A stretch of DNA of 64,000 nucleotides from UTCFX2 sp002050125 (GTDB taxonomy: Bacteria > Chloroflexota > Anaerolineae > Anaerolineales > UBA4823): positions 2,852,001 through 2,916,000 of the forward strand of contig JAOSJQ010000001.1 of the NCBI GenBank assembly GCA_027494035.1, in the 5' to 3' direction. This document shows positions 27,218-34,760 of the stretch, one piece after another. The translations under genes and the position numbers were made by a program. Position 1 is the stretch's first letter. Each line of letters opens with the position of its first letter. The notes under the pieces were generated by a model. The model saw nothing but the letters and a program-made list of their open reading frames with translations. It did no database searches and was not told where the DNA came from.

Positions 27218-28168
27218 TCATCGATCGGGCAGAATCCAGGTGCCATTCTGACTGTCCAGCGCGGCGGCGATCGTCTCGGGGCGGGTGATGAGCGCCTTGC
27301 CCCGCGGGTTGGCTTCCAGGTAGGAGATCACGGCTTCGATCTTGGGGCCCATGCTGCCGGCGAGAAAATGACCTTCAGCGAGCAGTTTTTTAGCTTCGCT
27401 GAGGCTGATTTTGTCCAGCCAGCGCTGGTTGGGCTGGTTGAAATTGAGCGCTACTTTGTCCACCGCAGTGGAGATCAGGAAAAGGTCGGCTTTCAGGTCG
27501 GAGGCGAGCAGGCTGCTGGCGCGGTCTTTGTCGATCACCGCGTAGACCCCCTTGAGAAAACCCTGTTCGTCTTCGATGACCGGGATGCCGCCGCCGCCGA
27601 CCGCCACCACCACGAAACCGGCTTGGACGAGCTGCGCGATCGCGGCGCGCTCGATGATTTTGAGCGGGATGGGCGAGGCGATCATGCGCCGCCAGCCGCG
27701 CCCGGCGTCTTCGCGCACGATCCAACCTTCCTTGGCGAAGACCTCGGCGTGTTCTTGGGTGGTGAACCCGCCGATCCCCTTGGTGGGGTTCTTGAAACCC
27801 GGATCGGCGCGGTCGACCAGCACCTGGGTGACGACCGCCGCCGCCTGGCGGTCGATGCCGCGCCGCTTGAACTCGTTATCCAGGGCGCGGGCGATCATGT
27901 AGCCGATCGCGCCCTGGGTGTCCGCGCCGATCACGTCCAGCGGCGTAGGGTGGACTTCGGACGCCGCCAGCTCATTGCGGCGCAGAATGAAACCCACCTG
28001 CGGTCCGTTGCCGTGGGTGACGATCACGTTCCAGCCGCGCCGGATCATCTCGGCGATGTGGCGGCAAGTTTCCTCCACGGCGAGAATCTGCGATTCGACG
28101 TCTTCGTGCTGTTTATCCTTGATCAGCGAATTGCCGCCGATGGCGACGACTGCGACAGGGCTGCTCAT
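27218..28168 (-). CDS. arcC: Carbamate kinase
   Basis: 316 residues, full length. Amino-acid kinase fold with VAIGGNSLI (residues 8-15) and THGNGPQVG (51-59), then VVAVGGGGIPV and a late Asp-Lys motif VIDKDRASSLLA typical of the family. It makes ATP, CO2 and ammonia from carbamoyl phosphate. It follows ygeW by 11 bases, the expected pairing: YgeW releases carbamoyl phosphate from a ureido intermediate and this enzyme harvests ATP from it. It therefore marks an energy-yielding, fermentative purine route. Confidence 0.95.
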   Translation of the reverse strand: MSSPVAVVAIGGNSLIKDKQHEDVESQILAVEETCRHIAEMIRRGWNVIVTHGNGPQVGFILRRNELAASEVHPTPLDVIGADTQGAIGYMIARALDNEFKRRGIDRQAAAVVTQVLVDRADPGFKNPTKGIGGFTTQEHAEVFAKEGWIVREDAGRGWRRMIASPIPLKIIERAAIAQLVQAGFVVVAVGGGGIPVIEDEQGFLKGVYAVIDKDRASSLLASDLKADLFLISTAVDKVALNFNQPNQRWLDKISLSEAKKLLAEGHFLAGSMGPKIEAVISYLEANPRGKALITRPETIAAALDSQNGTWILPDR

Positions 28169-28179
28169 CCGGGCTGCTC

Positions 28180-29160
28180 CTAGCGCATGGCGAGCGCCAT
28201 GACCGCTTTTTGGACGTGCAGGCGGTTTTCGGCTTCATCGTAGACGACCGAGTTGGGACCGTCCAGCACGCCGTCGGTGACTTCGATGTTGCGGTCGGCG
28301 GGCAGCGGGTGCATGTAGAGCGCATCGGGTTTGGCGAGCGCCATCTTGCGCTCGTCGGTGATCCAGTCGGTGTATTTGTTGATGATCCGCGCGCCTTCGG
28401 CGGGGTCGGCGGTGTGCACCAGCGCACCCCAAGACTTCGCATAGACAACATCGGCGTCCTTGAAGGCGGCTTCCATGTCGTTCATCACCTCGAACCCGAC
28501 CCCAAACTTGCGCGCCTGTTCGCGGGCTTGATCCATGATCCCCGGCATCAGCTTGAATTCCGGCGGGTGCGCCAGAACCACGTCCATCCCAAAGCGCGGC
28601 ATCTGCAGAATGAGCGACTGCGGCACCGAGAGCGGTTTCTGGTACGACGCCGCATACGCCCAGGAGACCACCATCTTCTTGCGGCGCAGGTCGCGCCCCT
28701 TCTTTTCGATGATCGTCAGCAAGTCCGCCAGGCACTGGAAGGGGTGATACACGTCGCACTGCATGTTGAGCACCGGAGCGCGCGAGGCGCGGGCGACGTC
28801 GTTCAGATAGCCGTTGCCGACGCCCCAATCGCAATGGCGGATGGCGATGCCGTCGAAATAGCGCCCGTAAATTTCACCGATCTCTTTCGGGGTGTCGCCG
28901 TGCGCGATCTGGGTGGTCGTGCTCTCGATGAAGGCGGCGTGCCCGCCCAACTGCGCCATGCCGGCTTCGAACGAGCCGCGCGTGCGCGTGCTGGAGAAGA
29001 AAAACAGCATCGCCAGCACTTTGTCGCGCAGGTAAGCGTGCGGCTCGCCCAGGGCGCGCTTGCGTTTGAGATCCAGGGCAACTTCCAGGACGGTCTCCAC
29101 TTCCTCTTTGCTGAAGTCCAGGTCGCCGATGAGGTCTCGGCTGCGAAGGTCAGTTTGCAT
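28180..29160 (-). CDS. ygeW: Knotted carbamoyltransferase YgeW
   Basis: 326 residues. The carbamoyl-phosphate site STRTR is at residues 57-61, followed by GSFEAGMAQLGGHAAF. The C-terminal substrate loop reads LYMHPLPADRN in place of the HCLPA of ornithine transcarbamylases, as in the YgeW group. E. coli ygeW sits in the selenium/purine cluster and is part of anaerobic urate use, where it works toward carbamoyl phosphate. Located between ygeY and arcC on the same strand. Confidence 0.92.
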   Translation of the reverse strand: MQTDLRSRDLIGDLDFSKEEVETVLEVALDLKRKRALGEPHAYLRDKVLAMLFFFSSTRTRGSFEAGMAQLGGHAAFIESTTTQIAHGDTPKEIGEIYGRYFDGIAIRHCDWGVGNGYLNDVARASRAPVLNMQCDVYHPFQCLADLLTIIEKKGRDLRRKKMVVSWAYAASYQKPLSVPQSLILQMPRFGMDVVLAHPPEFKLMPGIMDQAREQARKFGVGFEVMNDMEAAFKDADVVYAKSWGALVHTADPAEGARIINKYTDWITDERKMALAKPDALYMHPLPADRNIEVTDGVLDGPNSVVYDEAENRLHVQKAVMALAMR

Positions 29161-29232
29161 GGATTGCTCTCCTTTAGTTTCGCTTATTAGCGTTGATTTC
29201 GTCAGGTTTGCCTAGCCCGGGTTGGCGTCAGC

Positions 29233-30468
29233 CTACTTAGTCTGCTGCTTGAGGATTTCGGGGAACAGGGCGTAAAACTCGGTGGCTTTGACCACGTCAT
29301 CGAGGTGGACGTGCTCGAGCGGGGCGTGGGCGTATCTTTCGTCGCCCGGACCGAAACCGATCGAGGGGATGCCCGCTTTGCCCGCCCAATAGGTGCCGTT
29401 CGTCGAGAAATCCCACGTGCCGAGCGGAACTGGCTCGTTCCACAGCAGGCGCAGGGTGCGCTGACCGGCTTGCACGAGCGGGTGTTCTTCTGCCAGCAGC
29501 CAGGGCGGGAAATATTTGGATACCGGGAAGACGAAGCCGGTGTAAGACGGTTCATCGTAGAACAATTCTTCGACCTGGATTTCGTTCTGCAGGAAGTCGG
29601 GGATCAAGCCCTTGACCTGGGCGATGACTTCGTCGTGCGCTTCGTTTATGGTGAGGCGGCGGTCGATGTAGATGACAAACTGGTCGGGTACGGCGTTGAG
29701 CGAAGCGGTGCGCACGCTGGCGTCGGTCACCACGATCGTGGGATAGCCCTGCACCGGGTGAGACCCCAACCCGCCGCGCAGATGGTAGTCGAGTTCGCGG
29801 ATGCCTTCGATGACCGGGATCATCTTGTACATGGCGTGATCGCCCACAAAGTGCGAGGCGGCGTGCGCCGACCGCCCGTGGGCGGTGACTTTTAGTTCGA
29901 TGCGCCCCTTATGCCCGCGATAAACCTGCATCAGGGTTGGCTCGCCGATCACTACGAAATCCGGCTTCACCCCGGGATCGACTTCCACGAAGGCGTTGGG
30001 CGCAATGCCGTCGCACCACTCCTCCATGTTGCCAAAGTAATAGGCGGTGTAGCCGTCCAACAAGCCCAGGTCGCGCGCCATGGCTAAGCCGTAGATCATG
30101 CCCGGGGTGGAGCCTTTCTCGTCACAGGCGCCGCGCGCATAGAAGACGCCGTCCTCCACCTTGCCGATGAACGGGTCCCATTCCCAGTCGGCGGGGTCGC
30201 CCACGCCCACGGTGTCGATGTGCGAGTCGTACACCAGCACCTTCTCGCCGTTACCGATCCGCCCCACGGTGTTGCCCATCTGGTCGAAACGGGCTTCATC
30301 GAAACCGAGTTTGTTCATCTCGGCAATAATGCGCTCGCCGACGGGCCCGATCTGGCTTTCCATGCTGGGGATGGCGCAGATTTCGCGCAAAAATTGGATG
30401 AGGTCGCCTCTGGCGGCGCGCACGCGGGTTTTGATTGTTCGAATGTTATTCTCCATGACCTTTCTCAC
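29233..30468 (-). CDS. ygeY: YgeY-type M20 metallohydrolase (selenium/purine-linked)
   Basis: 411 residues, M20 peptidase/deacylase fold. Metal motifs: VYDSHIDTVGVGD, the central DEKGST, and an acidic EEWCDG pair (catalytic Glu). C-terminal FSTNGTYW and IGFGPGDERYAHAPLEHV carries the last His ligand. Overall closely parallels E. coli YgeY. In the urate pathway it removes a carbamoyl or formyl-type group from an open-ring intermediate; the exact reaction here is inference. The start may be the GTG at 30468 or the ATG at 30456; neither has a well-placed ribosome site. Confidence 0.92.
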   Translation of the reverse strand: MRKVMENNIRTIKTRVRAARGDLIQFLREICAIPSMESQIGPVGERIIAEMNKLGFDEARFDQMGNTVGRIGNGEKVLVYDSHIDTVGVGDPADWEWDPFIGKVEDGVFYARGACDEKGSTPGMIYGLAMARDLGLLDGYTAYYFGNMEEWCDGIAPNAFVEVDPGVKPDFVVIGEPTLMQVYRGHKGRIELKVTAHGRSAHAASHFVGDHAMYKMIPVIEGIRELDYHLRGGLGSHPVQGYPTIVVTDASVRTASLNAVPDQFVIYIDRRLTINEAHDEVIAQVKGLIPDFLQNEIQVEELFYDEPSYTGFVFPVSKYFPPWLLAEEHPLVQAGQRTLRLLWNEPVPLGTWDFSTNGTYWAGKAGIPSIGFGPGDERYAHAPLEHVHLDDVVKATEFYALFPEILKQQTK

Positions 30469-30483
30469 CTTTCGCTGGAAGGA

Positions 30484-31205
30484 TTATTTTTCATGCACTT
30501 TACGGATCACGTGGAACCGGAAACAACCGGGGACGAAATAGCTGATCGAATGAGAGACGACTTCGGCGCTGGCGGTGTATAGATCGGCGGTGAAGCACAG
30601 CAAGACCACGCCGCGCTGGATCTGCAAAGCCTGCGCCACGGTGGAACTGGCTGGCGCCGCGTTGATCTCGGTCTTGGAAGACAGCAGCGGTATGTCGCCG
30701 CGCTTGAGCAGCAAGTCCAACACCGAGCCGGTGAAATCTTGGGTCAGTTCGGCGGCGGTGAGGTATTGCGCGGGGAGGATGTCGATCAGATATGCCGCCG
30801 GCTGGTCTTCCGCCAGGATGACCCGCGCCACCTGGATCACCGCCGCGGGGGATGGCATGGCAAAAATCCGTTGTTCCTCCAGTTTGGCAGCGCGGGTTTC
30901 GACCGACATCCGCTCCATCCTGACCTTGAACCCGGAGCGCTGCGCAATCGTATCGAGGCTTTCGAGCGCTTCCAGCCCGCTCTCCAGGATTTTCGACGGG
31001 TGGCTGACGTACGTCCCCGAACCTTGAATCCGGCGGATCATCCCCTGGGTCTCGAAGGTGCGCATCGCTTCGCGCAGCGTCGCGCGCGAGACGCCGAGGC
31101 GGCTGGCAAGCTCCGGTTCGGAGGGCAGGGCGCGCCGGGCGGGTAAACGGCGATGATCTGGCTGAGCTGCGCGTGCAGGCGCTGTGAGATCGACTGTTGA
31201 ACCAT
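30484..31205 (-). CDS. GntR/HutC-family transcription regulator (one frame break)
   Basis: About 240 residues rejoined. The N-terminal winged helix reads PSEPELASRLGVSRATLREAM followed by GMIRRIQGSGTYV, and the C-terminal part is a UTRA-like ligand domain (PAAYLIDILPAQYL, ending HSISYFVPGCFRFHV). The first 30 codons from the ATG at 31205 are in another frame. One missing base near 31128-31136 (before LPSEPEL) joins them. The gene lies inside the purine operon, right after adenine deaminase. Two TTGTCTGACAA sites upstream of the operon are typical of GntR operators, so it is probably the local repressor, released by a purine-derived ligand. Confidence 0.85.
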
Positions 31206-31209
31206 AGCG

Positions 31210-33006
31210 CTACTCGAACACCGAGATCAACTTGAACTGCTCCACGTCCACCAGACCCAGGTCGGAGATGCGCAGTTCGGGGATGACGACCAGCGCAAGC
31301 AGGCTGAGCTGCATGTTGGGGTTGTTGAGCCGGCAGCCGCACTGGCGGAAGCCTTCCAGGATGGTGGCTGCCTGATCGGCGACCAGGCGGGCGTTCTGGC
31401 TCGACATCAGACCGGCGATCGGCAGCGCCACCTGCCCGATCGTCTCGCCGCGGCGCACCACGATCTGCCCGCCGCCCAGTTCTGCCAGGCGGTTGGCGGC
31501 GAGCGCCATCTGCGCCTCGTCCGTACCCACCACGATCATCTGGTGGCTGTCGTGCGCCACGGTTGACGCGATGGCGCAGCCCGCTTGCAAGCCAAAGCCA
31601 TGCACCAGCCCAACCTGCACTCCGCCGGCGCCGCGGTGGCGTTCGACCAGGGCGATTTTGGCGATATCGCGCGCGGGGTCGGGCTTCACCTCGCCCGCCG
31701 CGACCCGCACCGGCAGGCGCAGGTGGCGCGTGGGCGCCTGGTTCTCGATCACGCCGATCACGTGGGCGGTGTGCCCGCCGTCGCTTGGTCCACTCAGGCG
31801 GAAATCCTGGGCGGAAAGCGTCCGCCCCAGCCGCACGGAGTTGAGCGCCCATTCGGGGTAGCTGTAGGGGGGCAGGTCGATCAGCAGTTGTTGATCCTGC
31901 GCCAGCGGCTGCCCGCGCCCGATCACCAGCCCGGCTTTGAATTCGCTCAAATCGGCGACCAGCAGCACATCGGCGTAACGCCCCGGGGCGATCAAGCCGA
32001 CCTCGCTGCTCACCCCGAAATGCTCGGCGGTGTTGAGCGTCGCCATCTGGATGGCGGTGAGCGGCGGGACGCCGTGCAAAATCGCCTGGCGCACGGCGCG
32101 GTCAACGTGCCCTTCATAGACCAGCGTTTCGGAGTGCGAATCGTCGGTGCAAAGGATGAAATGCCGCGGGTCCAGCCGCAAGTCGTTGAGGGCGCGCACG
32201 CCTTCCGCCACGTCGTGCCAGCCCGAGCCAAAGCGCAGCATCGCCTTCATGCCCTGGCGGATGCGCGCCGCGGCGTCTTCCATGCTTGTGCCTTCGTGAT
32301 CGTCCTGCGGTCCGCCGGCGGCGTAGCCGTGGAAGGGCAAGCCCAGGTCGGGCGAGGCGTAGTGCCCGCCGATCACCTTGCCGGCGTGGCGCGCCTCCGC
32401 CATCTCCAGGTGCATCTTTTCGTCGCTCAGGAAAACGCCCGGGAAGTTCATCATCTCGCCCAACCCGATGATCCCGTCCCACCCCATCGCTTCCGCCACT
32501 TCAGCCGGACCGATGCTTGCGCCGGGCGTTTCCAGCCCGGGGGCGGAGGGCACGCAGGAGGGCATCTGCACCCAGACGTGGATTGGCTGGACGGCAGCCT
32601 CGTCCACCATGAGCTTGACGCCGCGCAGCCCGAACACGTTGGCGATCTCGTGCGGATCCACGAACATGCCGGTCGTGCCGTAGGGGATGACCGCCCGCAC
32701 GAATTCGGTCACGGTGAGCATGCCGGATTCGACGTGCATGTGCCCGTCGAGCAAGCCGGGTACGAGGTAGCGCCCCTCGGCTTCGATCACGCGGGTTTGC
32801 GGTCCGCGGGTGTGGCTGGCGTCGCCGCCCACGTAGGCGATGCGCTCGCCCAGCACCGCGATGTCGGTATGCGGGATGATCTCGCCCGATTGAACGCAGA
32901 CCCAGCGCCCATCGCGGATGAGCAGGTTGGCTGGCTGGCGCCCCATGGCGACATCGACCAGCGCCCGGGTGAGGTTGGAACGGTCAATGCTTGAACTATT
33001 GTGCAT
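31210..33006 (-). CDS. ade: Adenine deaminase
   Basis: 598 residues, normal for Ade. The start at 33006 has GGGA about 9 bases upstream. Metal-site motifs: GLLDGHMHVESGML near residue 98, IGLGEMMNFPGV, a lone His in VIGGHYASP, and LCTDDSHSETL carrying the catalytic Asp. Converts adenine to hypoxanthine plus ammonia, feeding a purine route in which xanthine dehydrogenase (not in the window) would act next. Starts 23 bases after the 8-oxoguanine deaminase-like gene. Confidence 0.95.
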   Translation of the reverse strand: MHNSSSIDRSNLTRALVDVAMGRQPANLLIRDGRWVCVQSGEIIPHTDIAVLGERIAYVGGDASHTRGPQTRVIEAEGRYLVPGLLDGHMHVESGMLTVTEFVRAVIPYGTTGMFVDPHEIANVFGLRGVKLMVDEAAVQPIHVWVQMPSCVPSAPGLETPGASIGPAEVAEAMGWDGIIGLGEMMNFPGVFLSDEKMHLEMAEARHAGKVIGGHYASPDLGLPFHGYAAGGPQDDHEGTSMEDAAARIRQGMKAMLRFGSGWHDVAEGVRALNDLRLDPRHFILCTDDSHSETLVYEGHVDRAVRQAILHGVPPLTAIQMATLNTAEHFGVSSEVGLIAPGRYADVLLVADLSEFKAGLVIGRGQPLAQDQQLLIDLPPYSYPEWALNSVRLGRTLSAQDFRLSGPSDGGHTAHVIGVIENQAPTRHLRLPVRVAAGEVKPDPARDIAKIALVERHRGAGGVQVGLVHGFGLQAGCAIASTVAHDSHQMIVVGTDEAQMALAANRLAELGGGQIVVRRGETIGQVALPIAGLMSSQNARLVADQAATILEGFRQCGCRLNNPNMQLSLLALVVIPELRISDLGLVDVEQFKLISVFE

Positions 33007-33029
33007 CGGTAGCATCCCTTTCAGCCCGA

Positions 33030-34418
33030 TTAAGCCCGATCGAGCAGTTGTTTGGCAGCCCGGTTGTGGCGTTCTGCCAGGCGCGGCAGATCGAGCGTCT
33101 GGAGCTGACCGCCGCGCACGATGAATTTGCCGCCGACCACCGTGTAAGCGGCGGGCTGCGGGTCGCAGAAAACCAGCGCCGCCAGCGGGTCGTGCAGCGC
33201 TCCGGCGTAGCCAATATGGTCGAGCCGGACGGCGAAGAAATCGGCGCATTTGCCGGGCTGGAGCGAGCCCAAGTCCGGGCGCCCAAGCACGCTGGCGCCC
33301 CCCAGGGTCGCTAATTCCAGCGCCTGACGGGCGCTCATAAGCGGCGGCGCAGCCTGACCCGAAAGCGACGCGCCCGCCAGACCGGCGCGCACCCGCGCCG
33401 CCAGCAGCGCCAGGCGGGCTTCGGCGAGCAGGTTGGAGCTGTCATTGCTGGCGGAGCCGTCCACGCCCAAGCCCACGTTCACGCCGGCGGCGAGCATGTC
33501 CAAGATGGGGGCGATGCCCGAAGCCAGGCGCATGTTCGAACCCGGACAGTGCGCCACGCCGCAGCCGGTCGCGCGGTACAGCCCGATTTCAGCCGCGCTG
33601 ACGTGCACCGAGTGGGCGAACCACACGTCTGCTCCCACCCAGCCCAGCGAATCCATGTACCCGACCGGGCGGTGACCGAATAGCTGCTGACAGAAGACTT
33701 CTTCGTCTTGGGTTTCAGCCAGGTGGGTGTGCAGGTGCACGCCGTAGGAGCGCGCCAGCGCGGCGCTCTGACGCATCAGGTCGCCGGTGACGCTGAACGG
33801 CGAGCAGGGCGCCAGCACAATGCGCGTCATGGCGCCCGGGTTTGGGTCGTGATAGGTTTCGATCAGGCGCTGGGAGTCTTTCAGGATCGCCTCTTCGTCT
33901 TCGACCACCCGATCCGGCGGCAAGCCGCCCTGGCTCTCGCCCAGGCTCATCGAGCCGCGCGAAGCGTGCAGGCGCAGACCGACCTCGCGGGCTGCCAGAA
34001 TTTCATCGTCGAGGCGCGACCCGTTGGGGAAGAGGTACAGGTGATCGGAGGCGGTGGTGCAGCCCGAAAGCGCCAGCTCCGCCAGCGCGGTTTGGGTGGA
34101 AACCTGGATGTCTGCGGGGCGCATCTCCGCCCAGATGGGGTAAAGCGTTTTGAGCCAGTTGAACAGGTTGGCGTTCTGGGCGGCGGGGACCGCGCGCGTG
34201 AGGGTTTGGTAGAAGTGGTGGTGGGTGTTGATCAAGCCCGGCAGCAGGATGTGCCCGCGCAGATCCAGCGTTTCGTCAGCCTGGTCGGGCAGTTCGGCGG
34301 ACGGACCAGCCTGGGTGATCAAGCCGTCCTGGATGAACAAGCCCCCGTCCGGGATCTCCCGGCGCTGAGCGTCCATCGTGACAAGCAGATCCGCATGGCG
34401 AACGAGCAGGGTGGACAT
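33030..34418 (-). CDS. 8-oxoguanine deaminase-like amidohydrolase (SsnA/AtzB superfamily)
   Basis: 462 residues; the start at 34418 has AAGGGGA 3-4 bases upstream. Amidohydrolase ligands: LINTHHHFYQTLTRA near residue 64, HTHLAET, WFAHSVH and GLGVDGSASND. The AAQNANLFNWLKTLYPIW stretch matches the 8-oxoguanine deaminase/hydroxydechloroatrazine hydrolase group more than true SsnA. In the ygeW-ygeY cluster of other bacteria the equivalent slot is ssnA. It is the first gene behind the operator-flanked promoter. Likely substrates are 8-oxoguanine or guanine; SsnA-like activity cannot be excluded. Confidence 0.88.
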   Translation of the reverse strand: MSTLLVRHADLLVTMDAQRREIPDGGLFIQDGLITQAGPSAELPDQADETLDLRGHILLPGLINTHHHFYQTLTRAVPAAQNANLFNWLKTLYPIWAEMRPADIQVSTQTALAELALSGCTTASDHLYLFPNGSRLDDEILAAREVGLRLHASRGSMSLGESQGGLPPDRVVEDEEAILKDSQRLIETYHDPNPGAMTRIVLAPCSPFSVTGDLMRQSAALARSYGVHLHTHLAETQDEEVFCQQLFGHRPVGYMDSLGWVGADVWFAHSVHVSAAEIGLYRATGCGVAHCPGSNMRLASGIAPILDMLAAGVNVGLGVDGSASNDSSNLLAEARLALLAARVRAGLAGASLSGQAAPPLMSARQALELATLGGASVLGRPDLGSLQPGKCADFFAVRLDHIGYAGALHDPLAALVFCDPQPAAYTVVGGKFIVRGGQLQTLDLPRLAERHNRAAKQLLDRA

Positions 34419-34467
34419 GGTTCCCCTTTCAATTGGCAATGAAAAATGATGTTTTTTGGTTTAAAAT

Positions 34468-34478
34468 TTGTCTGACAA
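34468..34478. promoter_or_regulatory. GntR-type operator O1
   Basis: TTGTCTGACAA, a 5+1+5 palindrome that covers the predicted transcription start of the purine operon. Identical in sequence to O2, 45 bases away. Confidence 0.78.
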
Positions 34479-34483
34479 CTCCG

Positions 34484-34512
34484 AGTTTATCAAAATCGGG
34501 CGAAAAAGTCAA
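34484..34512 (-). promoter_or_regulatory. Promoter of the purine operon
   Basis: Minus strand TTGACT (34507-34512), 17-base spacer, TAAACT (34484-34489). It lies 66 bases before the first start codon and is bracketed by the two operators, O2 touching the -35 and O1 covering the start site. This layout predicts repression by steric block. Confidence 0.75.
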
Positions 34513-34523
34513 TTGTCTGACAA
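34513..34523. promoter_or_regulatory. GntR-type operator O2
   Basis: Second exact TTGTCTGACAA, immediately upstream of the -35 box. Confidence 0.78.
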
Positions 34524-34560
34524 TTTAATGTGGGCGTTTTCCAGGAAAATTTTGGAATTA

Positions 34561-34569
34561 TGGTACAAT
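34561..34569 (+). promoter_or_regulatory. Extended -10 promoter of the pyrophosphatase gene
   Basis: TGGTACAAT gives TG-n-TACAAT. It would produce a leader of about 185 bases before the start codon. In that leader TGTGTTCGAG occurs twice, 24 bases apart. No known riboswitch was recognised. Confidence 0.45.
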
Positions 34570-34760
34570 CAGCGCCTAGTTACCATTTATTGTTACCGAC
34601 CGCTTAGTGGGTGTGAACTTCTGCTGCGGCATGTGTTCGAGTAGATCTGCGATGTTGTGTTCGAGCGCCTGGATCATTTCAATCGCCAGCCAAGGTAGTG
34701 ACGCGGCGTTTGTCTGTTGCCGTTTAATCCAACCAATCCCATAATGATGACGAGGAGCGT

